Below the pieces are notes generated by a model. That model searched no databases, was not told the origin of the DNA, and saw only the letters and a list, made by a program, of their open reading frames with translations. This document shows positions 15,401 to 26,263 of a stretch of 64,000 nt of DNA, in pieces. The DNA is from Sphaerolaimus hirsutus (lineage: Eukaryota > Nematoda > Chromadorea > Monhysterida > Sphaerolaimidae). A program made the position numbers and the translations under genes. The stretch is taken from NCBI GenBank assembly GCA_964036195.1, contig OZ038455.1, positions 2,993,855 to 3,057,854 of the forward strand, given 5' to 3'. The stretch's first letter is position 1, and each line of letters starts with the position of its first letter.

Positions 15401-18371
15401 TATCCAAAATAGGCTAAAAATGCTGGAAATAGGTGTATAAACATGTGTATAGGCGAAAGCCGCGATTTTGAAGGTGACAAACTACAAAATGGTATGAAAA
15501 TCAACGATTTTGTGCGAAAATTTGTTCAAAATTTCTCAAAAATCGCTCCAGAGGGGGTAGGTAGCTGAGCGATTTGGGAGGGGGCTCGGGGGGCAGTAGC
15601 CAAAAAAATTTAATTAGCCTTAGCCAAAGCAGCCAGTAGCTCAGGGGGCAGCCCCCCCCCCCTCCTAGCAGACCCGTGAAGCGATTTTGTCGGCGGATCG
15701 AAAAAAATTGTCCTCATAATCGCTAATTTCCACACTTGGTGCCCATTTTCACTTTCAAACACACCTTCAAAACTTAGTTCATTGGCTTCCTCGTCTATTT
15801 CCAACTATTTTTGGCTATAGATGTGCTTGAATACCTATTTTAGGTAGCTAGATATATCACCCCCGATTTTACCCTTTACTGCCTTCTACACACTTATCTG
15901 GTATACATGTGCGTTTTTAGACATTTTTGTGAATGATCAATAGAAACACAAAACCCAAAATGTTTTGGCCAAAATCCCGATCGTGGAAACTTATGACATT
16001 TTGAGAAAAAATTCGGGCTGAATTTCTTAAAAAATACACCGGACAGCCTGGCCGATTGGGGGTGGGTTATAGGGGAAAAATTTGTAGCCAAAATTTGCCT
16101 CCGAGATAGATAAGAAACCTGAGAGCCCCCCCCCCCTCGGGATAGATAGCTGAACGAATTGAGGAGGGTCGACCCACACACCGAGGGGGAGGTACCCTAA
16201 GTTTGAAAAATGATCAATGTTTAAACTTCATTTTTTAAGAAAAAAACAAACAAAGTGCAAAACACCAAGCGCCCCAGATCCCCAAGTGAAAACACAAATG
16301 AAAATCACCTGTCTTTTCCTTCAACCGTTGCTCCAACTGCATCAGCAACTTGTCATTTTCGGGCATTTTGCAAGCTTCCGGGTCAAAAGTTCCACTTCCA
16401 GCACCGTTTGTACAAGTCGCCTTGGATTTGAACAAGGTCTTTCCATCACTCGTACTTTGGATCTCTTTGTCCGGATCCGGGCCGAGTTGTTTGTCTGGGG
16501 CGAGATCTGATTTGCCCGACACTTTTTTTTGACGGGCAACCCGATTAGTTGAATCTACACGAGGGAGGGGTTACCAGCAGGGCCAGAGGGCACTCCCAGA
16601 GCCTATAAAAGACCCTGCAAAGTGTAAAAAGCCCTGTAAAATGTCATGTGTCTTATAAAAGACCCTGTAAAATGTCAAATGTCATTTAAAAAAACTGTTA
16701 AATGTCATGTGTATCCAAATCTTGTTTTATCTTATGTTTTGTTACCAAATCTTACTTCTTGGCATAATATTTGCNNNNNNNNNNNNNNNNNNNNNNNNNN
16801 NNNNNNNNNNNNNNNNNNNNNNNNNNNNNNNNNNNNNNNNNNNNNNNNNNNNNNNNNNNNNNNNNNNNNNNNNNNNNNNNNNNNNNNNNNNNNNNNNNNN
16901 NNNNNNNNNNNNNNNNNNNNNNNNNNNNNNNNNNNNNNNNNNNNNNNNNNNNNNNNNNNNNNNNNNNNNNNNNNCTTTGCCAATTTTCACCTTAATAATC
17001 GCTATAGTTGTTTATACAAATGGTTATTACCCACTTTTCACATATTTTAATTTTATGTATAGCGATTTCGAAATGTTTGGCCGGTTGCCACCTTGCCATA
17101 TGGAGTGACTCCGGCCATTCACGCCATTTTTAAAAAAAGGAAGAAACTCGAAGGAGCAGAAAAGTCGTTCTCCATTGAATTAAATATGCCGAAATTTTAT
17201 CAAAATTTCCAAACGCTAGCCAATTCGAAACGCTACTGCATTTCGTTGGCGAATTTCGCGTGTACAAATCGACCGTTTTAAGGCCGTTCTCATGTGGCAA
17301 ATGTGCACACTACCGCTGAGCCAATTGACGACTCGTTGTAGGACACTAAGTAAATATGAATACCGTATTTCCTCGAAATACCCCCCTCGAAATACCCACC
17401 CTCAAAATGGACACTATGTACTTATAACCCCCCCCCCTCGAAATACCCCCCCCCAAATTTAGTGTATAGATAACGTAAATGACAAAGGCTGCGGTATGTC
17501 ATCTGGGTAATGCAAAACACTTGTTAAGAACGATGACTCTGTATGTGAGAACAGTGATTATACGTCTACACACTTATACAAGTCTTTAGAGTCTTATAAA
17601 TGGCGATTTTTGTTGCATTTTCGACGTCTGCGTACGTTTCAGACGACAATTTAGTACTTGGTTTTCAAAAAATTTCTGGCGAAATAATAAACCTCCCCCC
17701 CCCTCGAAATACCCCCCCTCAAAATTCTCACTTCAGAGGGCCGAGGCACCCCCCTCCAAAATCACCCGAAATTTCCATTGTTACCGCCATGGCACCATTA
17801 ATTAATTTTACCACAGAAAATGGCATTATATCTGTTGTGGCAAATGAACAGCTTTGCTGTAAGTTGTATTGTATGGTCAATTCACCATCTTATAGAATCT
17901 AAACAGTATTGTGAAGTAGATATGTCATATGAGAAGTGTGGCACACAAAACTGTTGTAGCGCAATGGTTATAGACCATAGTATTTATTACACCATAAGAT
18001 AATATGACGAGTTAACTGTTTCACAATTCCCCTTGCACTTGAAATTTTCCAGTGCAGATTTTTTTGCTTTTATTGAGGTGTTAATTTGAAACTGAGTGAA
18101 ACTGTACTGAAATATGCTAAATTCCCCATCATATTTCTAATGAAAAAAAAACAGTATTCAAAATCAAACATAAAGCAGTATTTTTCATTCTTGAAATTAC
18201 ATTTTTACATTCACAACTTCAATCATACTTTCTTTTGTAGACAACAGTGTCACTAGCAGCGGCAGACTCAAAGATGCCATCTTTGTCACAGCTGAACACA
18301 GACATGGAGCACTGCTGTGTGCTGGGTGTGTATGTGAAGCACCTGGTGCCAAATTCACACTTTACAGAGTG
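415..18371 (+). CDS. Gene A: kelch-repeat beta-propeller protein, six exons, partial
   Basis: Six exons join with matching phases: 415-493, 1881-2008, 2073-2232, 3000-3148, 4745-4906 and 18241-18371. Acceptors are AG; donors are GT (gtgcag, gtgagt, gtcagt, gtaggg, gtgata, gtaaga). The product (about 270 residues seen) reads as successive kelch-type blades. Each has a hydrophobic beta-strand, small residues, then an aromatic and W about 20 residues on: RMYIVSGYNPGA...GAW, KMYVAGGATPRGG...VFDGRSW, DILYYGAGHTNG...YNITTG, NNVLSFTSTGC and ALLCAGCVCEAPG. Kelch blades form a propeller used for protein binding; some relatives are oxidases, but no catalytic residues can be judged here. No start or stop codon lies in the window. 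The introns hold hAT-like elements, MITEs and antisense gene C. The fifth exon is the least certain. Kelch family: fairly sure; function unknown. Confidence 0.68.
2546..2711. mobile_element. 166-bp element, CATAGGCGGCG ends, 8-bp duplication
   Basis: Inverted ends CATAGGCGGCG and CGCCGCCTATG, flanked by GCAGTGAT (2538-2545 and 2712-2719). It lies in a gene A intron. The inside repeats CTTGTGACA. A related truncated stretch is at about 3893-4003. Confidence 0.8.
3234..4343. mobile_element. TAGGGATGG element, 8-bp duplication, with inserts
   Basis: Ends TAGGGATGG and CATCCCTA are flanked by GTGAGAGC (3226-3233 and 4344-4351). T/A-rich TTTTTTAAA arms lie inside. A second palindromic element (about 3590-4058, ends GCTATTTACATAGGCCCC) is nested in it. 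Confidence 0.8.
3590..4058. mobile_element. GGGGCCTATGTAAATAGC palindromic element
   Basis: Inverted ends GCTATTTACATAGGCCCCAG and GGGGCCTATGTAAATAGC. It carries GGGACCGGT words, and a truncated CGCCGCC element is nested in it. A second copy begins near 63553 and runs off the window end. Confidence 0.65.
5680..5870. mobile_element. Foldback MITE, TCGAAAACTCATAAAT type
   Basis: A palindrome centred on GTCAACTACAGTTGAC. The second copy, at 54836-56838, is more complete and carries a later GGTGCC insertion. Confidence 0.6.
6159..6988. mobile_element. CCGTATATCCTCG MITE with a MITE in its right end
   Basis: The left end is CCGTATATCCTCGAATAAG. The right inverted end is cut at its own TA by a second MITE (6537-6981), after which the remaining TACGG appears. 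TA flanks are at 6157-6158 and 6989-6990. Confidence 0.8.
6537..6981. mobile_element. CCGTATTTCCTCGAAATACC MITE
   Basis: Ends CCGTATTTCCTCGAAATACC and its inverse, flanked by TA (6535-6536 and 6982-6983). Long C runs make false proline-rich ORFs. Confidence 0.85.
7137..7861. mobile_element. CACTCCTGGAAAAATGTC element, TA duplication
   Basis: Inverted ends CACTCCTGGAAAAATGTCTT and its inverse, flanked by TA (7135-7136, 7862-7863). It splits a GATAGATAGCTG-family copy, so it is younger than that copy. Confidence 0.75.
7898..8736. mobile_element. CGACT-word element, 8-bp duplication
   Basis: Ends TAGGGCTCGAACTCGACT and TTTCGAGCCCTA, flanked by GTTAGTAG (7890-7897 and 8737-8744). Both ends are runs of GACTCGACTCG. 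An internal palindrome around 8250-8310 carries CTTTTCGGCCGCGCCATC arms. Confidence 0.85.
10127..10512. mobile_element. AATCCCGATCCC-word element, near 8-bp duplication
   Basis: Ends TAGGGTTCAAATGGGA and TCCCGTTTGAAACCTG, flanked by GGTATTTC and GGTATTCC (7 of 8 match). The ends are runs of ATCCCGATCC. Related pieces lie at about 34820-34990 and 35750-35850. Confidence 0.65.
10814..16554 (-). CDS. Gene C: HTH-like, charged-tail protein, three exons, 5' end missing
   Basis: Three minus-strand exons, 16554-16309, 14320-14147 and 11274-10814, are all in phase 1 at their junctions and have AG and GT borders; one acceptor is the strong ttttttctag. The first exon ends in a short coiled-coil-like run (LLMQLEQRLKEKT). 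The second carries RLIVNVYLHYLHTD...ARRDAIKALNINWRSLMRSI, which resembles, from memory, the helix-turn-helix start of many DDE transposase-like proteins. The third is highly charged (RELRLAKNNQRAVEAKREKR, many KR-E pairs) and stops at 10814. The upstream exon should end in phase 1 and lie beyond 16554, perhaps in or past the N gap. The gene lies antisense in gene A's long intron and its exons are CpG-rich. It may be transposon-derived or a host DNA-binding protein. Confidence 0.55.
11306..11709. mobile_element. Foldback MITE AAGCTGCGTTTACACTG, TA duplication
   Basis: Almost the whole 404 bp folds on itself; inverted ends AAGCTGCGTTTACACTGCG and its inverse lie between TA copies (11304-11305 and 11710-11711). 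A truncated relative follows at 11712-12085. Confidence 0.8.
12480..12895. repeat. GATAGATAGCTG-family repeat
   Basis: Same blocks as the 5.3-9.9 kb copies: GGAGGGATAGATAGCTG, GCGAAAATTGGGG, CCGGGATAGATAGATAGCTG. Split at its right by the element at 12896. Remains continue at 13585-13640. Confidence 0.6.
12896..13576. mobile_element. GCGCTTTTTTT-word element, 8-bp duplication
   Basis: Ends TAGGGATGG and CCATCCCTA, flanked by TGAGCGGC (12888-12895 and 13577-13584). Both ends are built of GCGCTTTTTT and its inverse. Confidence 0.88.
14353..15038. mobile_element. GCGCTTTTTTT-word element, second copy
   Basis: Ends TAGGGATGG and CCATCACTA, flanked by GTTGGGGG (14345-14352 and 15039-15046). The same inside as the 12896 copy shows one family. 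It lies 33 bp from gene C's middle exon. Confidence 0.88.
15095..16200. repeat. GATAGATAGCTG-family repeats, divergent
   Basis: Pieces with GGAGGGATAGGTAGCTG, GCGAAAATTTG and long G runs, plus a CAAGGACGTAGCCAGG end at 15094. No gene is seen here. Confidence 0.5.
16775..16974. other. Assembly gap (200 N)
   Basis: Exactly 200 N, likely a placeholder of unknown true size. Open frames across it are not real. Confidence 0.99.
17363..17735. mobile_element. CCGTATTTCCTCGAAATACC MITE, right end lost
   Basis: The left end and inside match the 6537 copy closely, but the right inverted end is missing; the match stops near 17735. Confidence 0.7.
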
Positions 18372-18411
18372 GTAAGATCAGTGATAAGTGATAAGTAAGG
18401 TAAATTTATTA

Positions 18412-19259
18412 GATCCCGTTTACACGGATTTTTTGTGACGACTCGACAAAAATAAAATGTTCAATAAGTTGAGTAAAAATGTTCCACATTTATGAGAAAA
18501 AGTGGTCAATTACCGTATTACCTCGAATTAACCCCCCCCCCCCTTGAATTAACCCCCCCCCCCTCGAAATACCCCCCCCCCTAAATTTCGGCTGAGGAAA
18601 AAATACCCCCCCCCTTGAAATACCCCCCCTAAAATTGAGTGTAACGTGAACGTACATGTCAGATACCGCAGTTTGTGATCTGTACAATGCAGAACATACG
18701 TTAAAACTGATGATTAAGTGACGATAGGGAAGGGTTTTTGTGTATTTACAGTTATATATGCCTATAAACACATATACATCTATGTAATTGTTTGATTTTT
18801 CTACGTCTGCGTATGGGGAATTTCCGAAAATTTCTGGCGAAATAATAGACCCCCCTCGAATAAACCCCCCCTTGAATTATCCCCCCCCTCAAATTTTGCT
18901 GGCAAAATAATAAACCCCCTGGGGGTATTTCGAGGTAATACGGTATACATCTTACCTAGGTGAATATGCATGTCAAATTGCACAATCGTGCTTGTAGCTC
19001 ATGAGTTAAAGGCATTTGGAAACTTTTGCAGTTGTCGGACAGTTGTCGGACTATCTCAGACAGCCAGCAACAATAGCAAACTTTTTTCGAACATTAGAAA
19101 TCTTGAGCTACAAACACGAGTCTGGAATTTGGCCTGCATATTCGCTTAGGTAGAAGGTATACTTGACCACGTTTTCTAATGAATATGTAACCTTTTTACT
19201 CAACTTATTGAATGTTTTATTCCGTCGAGTCGTCACAAAAAATCCGTGTAAACGGGGTC
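18412..19259. mobile_element. Foldback element GATCCCGTTTACACGG with nested MITE
   Basis: Inverted arms of about 70 bp (ends GATCCCGTTTACACGG and CCGTGTAAACGGGGTC) lie between TA copies (18410-18411, 19260-19261). A CCGTATTACCTCG MITE (18513-18943) sits inside. It starts 40 bp after gene A exon 6. Confidence 0.78.
18513..18943. mobile_element. CCGTATTACCTCG MITE
   Basis: Inverted ends CCGTATTACCTCGAATTAA and CGAGGTAATACGG, flanked by TA. Nested in the foldback at 18412. Confidence 0.82.
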
Positions 19260-19553
19260 TAAGTCTCAAAACAAGTGAACTTAACTCAATCACCTTAATT
19301 TTTACAGGTTTAAATGGTTTGTCACATTTATGAATTTACATCTTCATAATTTACATAAACTACATTCCAAGTCAAGTTTGGCACCCATATTTTTGATACT
19401 GGATATATTATCCCCAGCTATGGGTGACCGGTTTATTCAAAATTTCGGAGATGTTCCTAACATCAGTTGTGCATTTTAGGGGCACAGTTCTTCGTGTGGA
19501 TTTCTAATGTCCCCTAGAAGTCATACTGAACCAGGTTTACAATCACGTATTAG

Positions 19554-20001
19554 CAAGGACGTATCCAGGGGGGGGGCGGGGGGGGGGGCTGCAGCCCCCC
19601 CCCCTTCCCGGGGTGAGACCCAAAAAATCCCGGAAAATGCAACTTTTCCTATATATTTTCCGATGTTTCTTAAAAATTTTGCGCGCAAGCGCGCAATTTC
19701 GTCCCTATGCATTGTATTTTCAGCGGATCGGCCCATGTAAACCAATATACTCGGAAATAAAACCCATTTTTGCGATTTTCGCTGTATATGTATGCATTTT
19801 ACATACATATAAAGCGGTTCCTGGCGCTGGCGCCAACGCCAATAGCGCCATGGAATGGTGCCTTTGTATGGCGCTAGCGCCAAAACGCCTTTCCGTCCCT
19901 ATATAGGGAAAAATTTTAGGGGGGGGCTGAGCCCCCCCCCCCGTTCGCCGGCCTCCGTAAACAAGCAGCCCCCCCGCTCAAAAATCCTGGATACGTCCCT
20001 G
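19554..20001. mobile_element. CAAGGACGTATCCAGG element, 8-bp duplication
   Basis: Ends CAAGGACGTATCCAGG and CCTGGATACGTCCCTG, flanked by CGTATTAG (19546-19553 and 20002-20009). Long G and C runs lie next to the ends; GGCGC words are inside. Confidence 0.85.
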
Positions 20002-20345
20002 CGTATTAGAATTTTTTTATCATGAGTCCTAATTTTCAGGGAGGCATTTGCCAGGCTCTATGCAAACCCGTGATCAAAAATCCTGGGTACATCACCATTG
20101 CCAGGTGCTATTCAGGCTTAGACAATGAAAGTTGTGGAAAAAGACACATGTATAGTAGTTGGGGGATACTGGGCACATCCCCTAATATTTTCAAATTTAT
20201 TCCCACTGCAGCTGGAGTTTGACCACATTTTGACAAAAACCATGGGGTGCCAAACATGGCCTGGACAGACAAATTTGTGAAAAAAATTTCATGTATTCAT
20301 AAATGACCCACACTCAGTGGGCTTGCCAGTCCCAACTCTCATGTA

Positions 20346-21480
20346 AACACCTTCCCGGTCACGTCCGGCACCCATTTTTTTATTTTACTTCTTACATCCT
20401 ATCCCAGTTCTAGGGTGCCCCAGAGGCTGAAACTTGGGGGAGATATTGGCGTAACCCCCCTCTACCTCGCATGAATTGGGGGGGGGTCGCGACAATCCCT
20501 CTCAGGGTGGGTCGCCCTAAGTGCAACATTTTTTTTGGCTTTTTTGTTGTCCCACAGCAGGTCCGGCACCAGCTGATTTCTGAGCTGTGAGAGTGGTATA
20601 AATCTCAAATTTTGGGGATGTGTTACCAACACCACTCCCCTACTATACACTATTCAATAATGTGAGATTAAGGTGAAAAATTTCTCAAAAATTTGCTTAT
20701 TCTCCAAAAAAAACACCACTCCCCAATAGATGGATGACAAAAAATTCACTTTTTGGAACTTTTTTATTAGACACTTGAAGAGATGGTTTACAATACTTTA
20801 AAGGGAAGGGTTTGATGTTAAAAGTTATGTAAAGAACTATACCTCCAAAACTCCTGCATTGCAAAATTTACTTAGGGCGAATTTTATGACATCATAATGA
20901 CATCATTGCAGGAACAAAAATTTGCAAAATTTACACTTTGAAATTCCCCCCAAGTAAATTTGACAATGCATGCATTTTAGAGGTATGGTTCTTTTCATAA
21001 CTTTAAACATCAAACCCTTCCGTTTAAAGTATCATAAACCATCTCTTCAAGTGTCTAATAAAAAAGTTCCAAAAAGTGAATTTTTTGTCATCCACCTATT
21101 GGGGAGTGGTGTTTTATTTATAGAATAAGCAAATTTTTGAGAAATTTTTCACGTTAATCTCACATGATTGAATAGTGTATAGTAGGGGAGTGGTGTTGGT
21201 AACACATCCCCAAAAATTTTTTAGATTTATACCGCTCCGACAGCTCAGAAATCAGCGGGTGCCGGACCTGCTGTGGGACACCAAAAAAGCCAAAAAAAAT
21301 TTGCACTTACGGCGACCCACCCTGAGAGGGCTCGCCGCGACCCCCCAAATTCATGAGAAGTAGAAGGGGGTTGCACCAATACCTCCCACAGGTTTCAGCT
21401 TCTGGCGCGCACTAGAACTGGAGATAGGGTGTCACAAGTACGATCAAAAATAGGGTGCTGGACGTGACCGGGAAGGTGTT
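20346..21480. mobile_element. 1.1-kb foldback element, TA duplication
   Basis: Two arms of about 560 bp are inverted copies meeting near 20910; ends AACACCTTCCCGGTCACG and its inverse lie between TA copies (20344-20345, 21481-21482). The arms differ at scattered sites, so it is not very young. Confidence 0.82.
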
Positions 21481-21809
21481 TATATAGCAGTGGATGATGC
21501 CAGGTTTATATTTATGAATCAACTTCAACCCCCACTAATTTTGAATCAGCCCAAGATAAGATATACAGCAACAATGAAAAATTTGCTTGTAAGGTGTTTT
21601 TGATTCATGTTAAATATGTTTACAGTTCATGTAACAGCTTATGTAAGGTTCAGCATGTACCATAATATCATATAAACATATCAAGTCTAGACTCATCACT
21701 GACAAATTTACATACTTGTGCACTTGACTTGTCATGCACAAGTTTATATACCACTTATCACTTACAACTTGTCTTGTCACATGCAAATGTGCTCAATTGG
21801 CACCTGCAG

Positions 21810-21963
21810 GCTGCCCTCATGTTTATGCACTGCTGCATGCAAGCAATGTTGTTTGGCACATTGCCAATTTGCTCTGTGCTCACTGAGGACTTCAGCTGCA
21901 GGCCAGGCATGTGCACAACCTATGAAGTGTTTCTTGGTTTTATTCAGCTGAATAAAGTAGAAG
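21810..21963 (+). CDS. Candidate seventh exon of gene A
   Basis: After an acceptor ending cacctgcag there is an open stretch in phase 0, which is the phase exon six leaves. It reads MQAMLFGTLP, then a Cys-rich turn, then MCTTYEVFLGF, a plausible but weak kelch blade. A donor (G|GTGACA) follows at 21964. Splice signals are moderate and repeats flank it, so it could be chance. Confidence 0.3.
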
Positions 21964-21999
21964 GTGACATGTACTACCAATATTGAACAGAATGGAATC

Positions 22000-24900
22000 C
22001 TATCTTGTTCAATACTAGCCAATTCCCCGAGAGGGTGCCCTAAACGAAGCTTTAATGTGTCTAGCAAAAGGTTGTAGCAACAGGAGGGATGTGGGCTAGA
22101 TCACCATTCCAAATCAGCCTTATAACCCTCCTGTACCTGGAGATACAGCCCCCAAATTGGAAGAAGCCCAGCAGGTGCAGAACGGTGAAAAGGTGTGTTC
22201 ACAGTCACCCACACTTCCCTCTTCCACTGGTGTTTAGTATGGGGGTGTTGGCTTAATTCACCCCAAATTACACCCTTCTAACCCGCAATAGCTGGGTATA
22301 CAGAATCTGTTCTTGAACCTTAAACTGACTGCCAAAATTTATGTGGGCACACATTTTGTAGCATAGAACTGGCTATGGTAGTTGGAAAAAGTCAGAAAAA
22401 TGAAAATACCAACCATTACAGCTTCAGTTTTCACATTGTGTGGCATACTGTATTCACACAGAGCATATCCCACTTGATCACACTCATTGTCCCAAATGCC
22501 ATATATATCTGGTGTAAAATTTATTTAACCTACCATTTTTTCCAGGCAGCCTGACACATCATAATCTCCAGTAAGTCTGGTAAGTGGTAACTTGATAGTA
22601 TGCATGTACATTTCCTATATTCACAGTTTTTGAATGAAACTAAACTGCAATTCTTGTAATATGTAAACTAATGAGAAAATTTAACATTGTTCAGACTAAA
22701 AATGTAATGCATGTGATTTTACACTTTGAATGTGTGTTTCACATTGCAGCCAGCCAACAATGACCAAGCATATGACATTTTTAAAAAAATTAAGCAACTT
22801 TGTTGCTGTTTAAATTTCTCACACTTGCATTCTAGCAGTAACAAACATGTTTTGTGGGTCCATTTGATGACTAGATCTCCCATTTAATGAGTGCAGCCTA
22901 GCTGTAATTTTCTTATGACCAATTCCATCTGAAATCATGCAGTGCTGCATTTACCAACATTGGCCACACATTAACACAAACACAAATCAAACATATTTCA
23001 GATAACCACAATGTGCCAGGCTGTCCAAAAAAGAAAGGCACTTGGCTAATTAAATTATGTCCCATATGAATGGTGGTAAACAGTGGCACAGGATAAAGTT
23101 GAACTCCACTCTGGTTGCACATTACCAGTCAGTGTGGCCCATGGGATTATCTGAAATTGGTGAAATGGTAAATAAATAGCCATGCTATTAGTGATTTGTT
23201 ACTTGGGTTGAGGATTGGACGGTATCTTTGTGGTAAATTTGCTTTTTAAATGCATGCAAATGTATGTGCAGCACAAAGGAAAATTTTCTTTGATAAAACA
23301 ATGGGAAGGGAAAGATGCTGCACTTATTCAAAAAATAATCAATATATGTGGCTAGAAAGGACTATATCTGGTGCCAGGACAGGGGCAAAGGAGGGCATAC
23401 CTGAAAGAAAAGGGTATGATGGGGCCAGGTTGGGTAACTCAATATTGTGCTATATTAACATTATGGTTGGGTTCTATACCCACTTGTTGTAGTGCAATTT
23501 TTGCACTGTTTCAGTATTCAATATCAATTTGGCAGGTTTGCTTGAAAGAGTACATTTTTCCCATTGCATTCATACATTCACTTGCCATTGGTGGGTCCCC
23601 ATTTCTAGTTGCATGCAATGCTGACTGATGAAGTGTATCCATGCCTCCATTGCCAGTTTTCATAAAGTACCAATAATTTTCTGTTGTGCTCACTGGTGAC
23701 ATCTGCATTGATCAAATGACAAATGCATGACAAGTGAAAAATGTCAAATAAGTTCAAGATGCCCAACCCTTTTGAGGCCAATGAAAAATAGTGTGTATGG
23801 ATGCTGGGAAATCAGTGTAGACCAAGAATTTACAACTGCAGCACTTGTTGGGAGTGCCAGATGGCCCTCCAGACCTGAAAATTGTATTATATTTCAGTGG
23901 TTCATTTTTGATGGTTGTGTTCAAACATTGTTGGAGGAATGCTTGACATTTGAAATGCTGTAGTGAATAGAGGAAATTGAAAATTATTAGAAAAAATAAC
24001 TCCTGGTTATTTTATGAAATCCTTTGTGAATTTCATAAAATTAAGTCACTGGGAAATGAAGTTATGTGACATCATAGATCACGTGTTATGCCATTTTTCT
24101 GGTGGTAAAAACATAGAAGTAAGGAAACTGCACCAGGTGCCAAATGGCCCAGAAAAAGGATGCCAAGCACAAATGGCGCCACGGTGCTGGCACCATAGCG
24201 GATTTTGGGGTTAGCATTTTGGGGGGAGGGGGGTCAGCCGGTCAGCACGCGTTAATAACTCGGGAACCGCTTGGCGAAAAATGTTGAAATTTGGATATGT
24301 TATGGTTTCAGGTCGGGGCTAGTTACAAGTCCGACGATTTTTTTCTACAACCCCCCAGACCGGAGATAGGGGGGGTCTATAAAAACACTGTAATTTGCGT
24401 TTTTTTGGGTGTCGCCAAGAACATGCAAACTTTGAACATCAATAGCTCGGTCATTTGTGAACCGATTTTAGTCATTAAAATGTTAAAATGATCACAAATG
24501 TTCGGAGAGTTCATTTCTGAGGTCAAATCGGAGATACACATTTGTTTATATATCGATTTAGCCCGATTTCAAAATGCAAAATTTCCGCAAAAGTTTGCTT
24601 TTTGAACATGCTATCCTATTCTCCTGATCGAGAGAAACCCAATGAAACAAAAATGAGATCGATATCTCTCTCCGATCAAAAGTTATAGTTATAGTCATTG
24701 CTTAGTTGTGACATGCCACCTGAATTTACATTCCACTTGAAATGAGACAAATTTATCATTTTACTCGTGCACTTGAACCATTAGTTGGGAAGAGGGTGTT
24801 CTAGTAAAGTTTATTGAACGCAGTTTTACCTGACTTTTGAGTACAGTAGTTGGATGCATAAAATTCAGATGCAACCCTGGTTTGACCCATCAGCAAGACA

Positions 24901-25200
24901 TAGCAAGCATCTCCAAAGTATACTTCATTTGCCCCTGCAGTGGAAACATGTTTTCACAATTGACAATAGAATATATCCTCAAATAACCCCACCCCCTTGA
25001 ATAACTCCCCCATGTTTGCCCAGTGAGGAAAAAAAACTCCCCTACTTTGATGAGTAGAAAAGATGTCAAAAGATCAAAAGATGTATGAAAAAAATTATTT
25101 ACATTATGTATTCTTTACAATTATAGTAAATATTCTGCAGTTGGTGCCCTGTTTATTTTGTGCAGTATTTACTTTAAGGCTTCAATCATGGAATCCGATA
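22000..25200. other. Mostly unique, CpG-poor stretch
   Basis: No convincing exon, RNA gene or complete element seen. CG is rare and TG/CA are common. This is likely an intron or intergenic DNA near gene A. Confidence 0.4.
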
Positions 25201-25213
25201 ATTTCTGAGACTA

Positions 25214-26263
25214 CCGTATTTCCTCGAAATACTCCCCCCCTCGAAATTACCAGAGTTGTTAAAATACTGGTATTTTTGGAAAGTGTAAGTGTAAGTGTAA
25301 ATACACTTTCCAAATTTCAAGTATGGATACCAAAAGTGTAAGGTAATTTTAAAATACCCAGGAAAGTGTAAAAAAAGTGTAAGTGTAAAAATTTTTTTTA
25401 GAAAAAGCTCTCACTGTTGAGCATTAGAAAACACCACTGTTTTCACCTTTAGATCAATTTATCTGTCATTTTCATTCATTATTACACATTTTACTGCCAA
25501 TTATGAAACATTTCAGACTGTAACAAATTTAGTTGTATGAAGTTGCTAATAATGGCACTTTTTCAGTGTTGATATTTCACTGATTAAGCAATGTGATACA
25601 CACTGTTTAAATGTAAGAATGTACATGCAGCAAATATCAATGCAAAAGCCAGTCGACTTTGTGTCCAGCGGTGAATTTCAATTGATCTTGTCTGTTTTAC
25701 AAAAGTATGATGAAACTGTAGAATACCATGAGTACTGTTCAAAGGTCAGAGATAGTGCTAGTTTGCACATTTGCCATATTTTCTACATTCAATGCATAAC
25801 TGCATATGTGCACTGTGCAGTTATTTTTTGTACATGAACCTGTTTTATGCTTTCTCAAAAACATAAAACAGGGCCATTTGAAAGAAAAAAATACACTTTC
25901 TGTACCCGGGTATTTTGCCCAGGAAAGTGTAAAAAAGTGTACGGGTATTTTATGAAAGTGTAAGTGTAAGTGTAAATATAAATACCTATTTACCCGGGTA
26001 TTTCGGGTAAGTGTAAATACACTTTCGCAACTCTGGAAATTACCCCCCCTCAAAATGGGCACTTTGTATTTGTGATCCGGGAAATGCATAACAGACGTTC
26101 AAAACACTTACTGTGTTACGTTAGAACATCGTTTTACCATCTACTTCCTAACTAAGGCTGTAAAAACTTATAAAGGGTGGTTATTGACTTATTGTTGCAT
26201 TTTTCATGTTTTTCTCTCAAAATTTCCACTCTGAAAATATAAACCCCCTGGGGGTATTTCGAG
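25214..26263. mobile_element. CCGTATTTCCTCG MITE split by a hAT-like element
   Basis: The left end CCGTATTTCCTCGAAATAC and the right GGGGGTATTTCGAGGAAA flank it; the hAT-like element at 25251 lies inside. The right end is worn. Confidence 0.7.
25251..26035. mobile_element. GTAAGTGTAAG-word hAT-like element
   Basis: Ends CAGAGTTG and CAACTCTG, flanked by GAAATTAC (25243-25250 and 26036-26043). The CAGAG ends and 8-bp duplication fit hAT. The ends are runs of AGTGTAAGTGTAA. Confidence 0.88.

Noticed and set aside
15049-15407. Proline-rich frames near C and G runs
   Set aside because: They come from MITE or GATA-family poly-C tracts, not genes.
16646-17108. Open frames across the N run
   Set aside because: They are made of undetermined residues and mean nothing.
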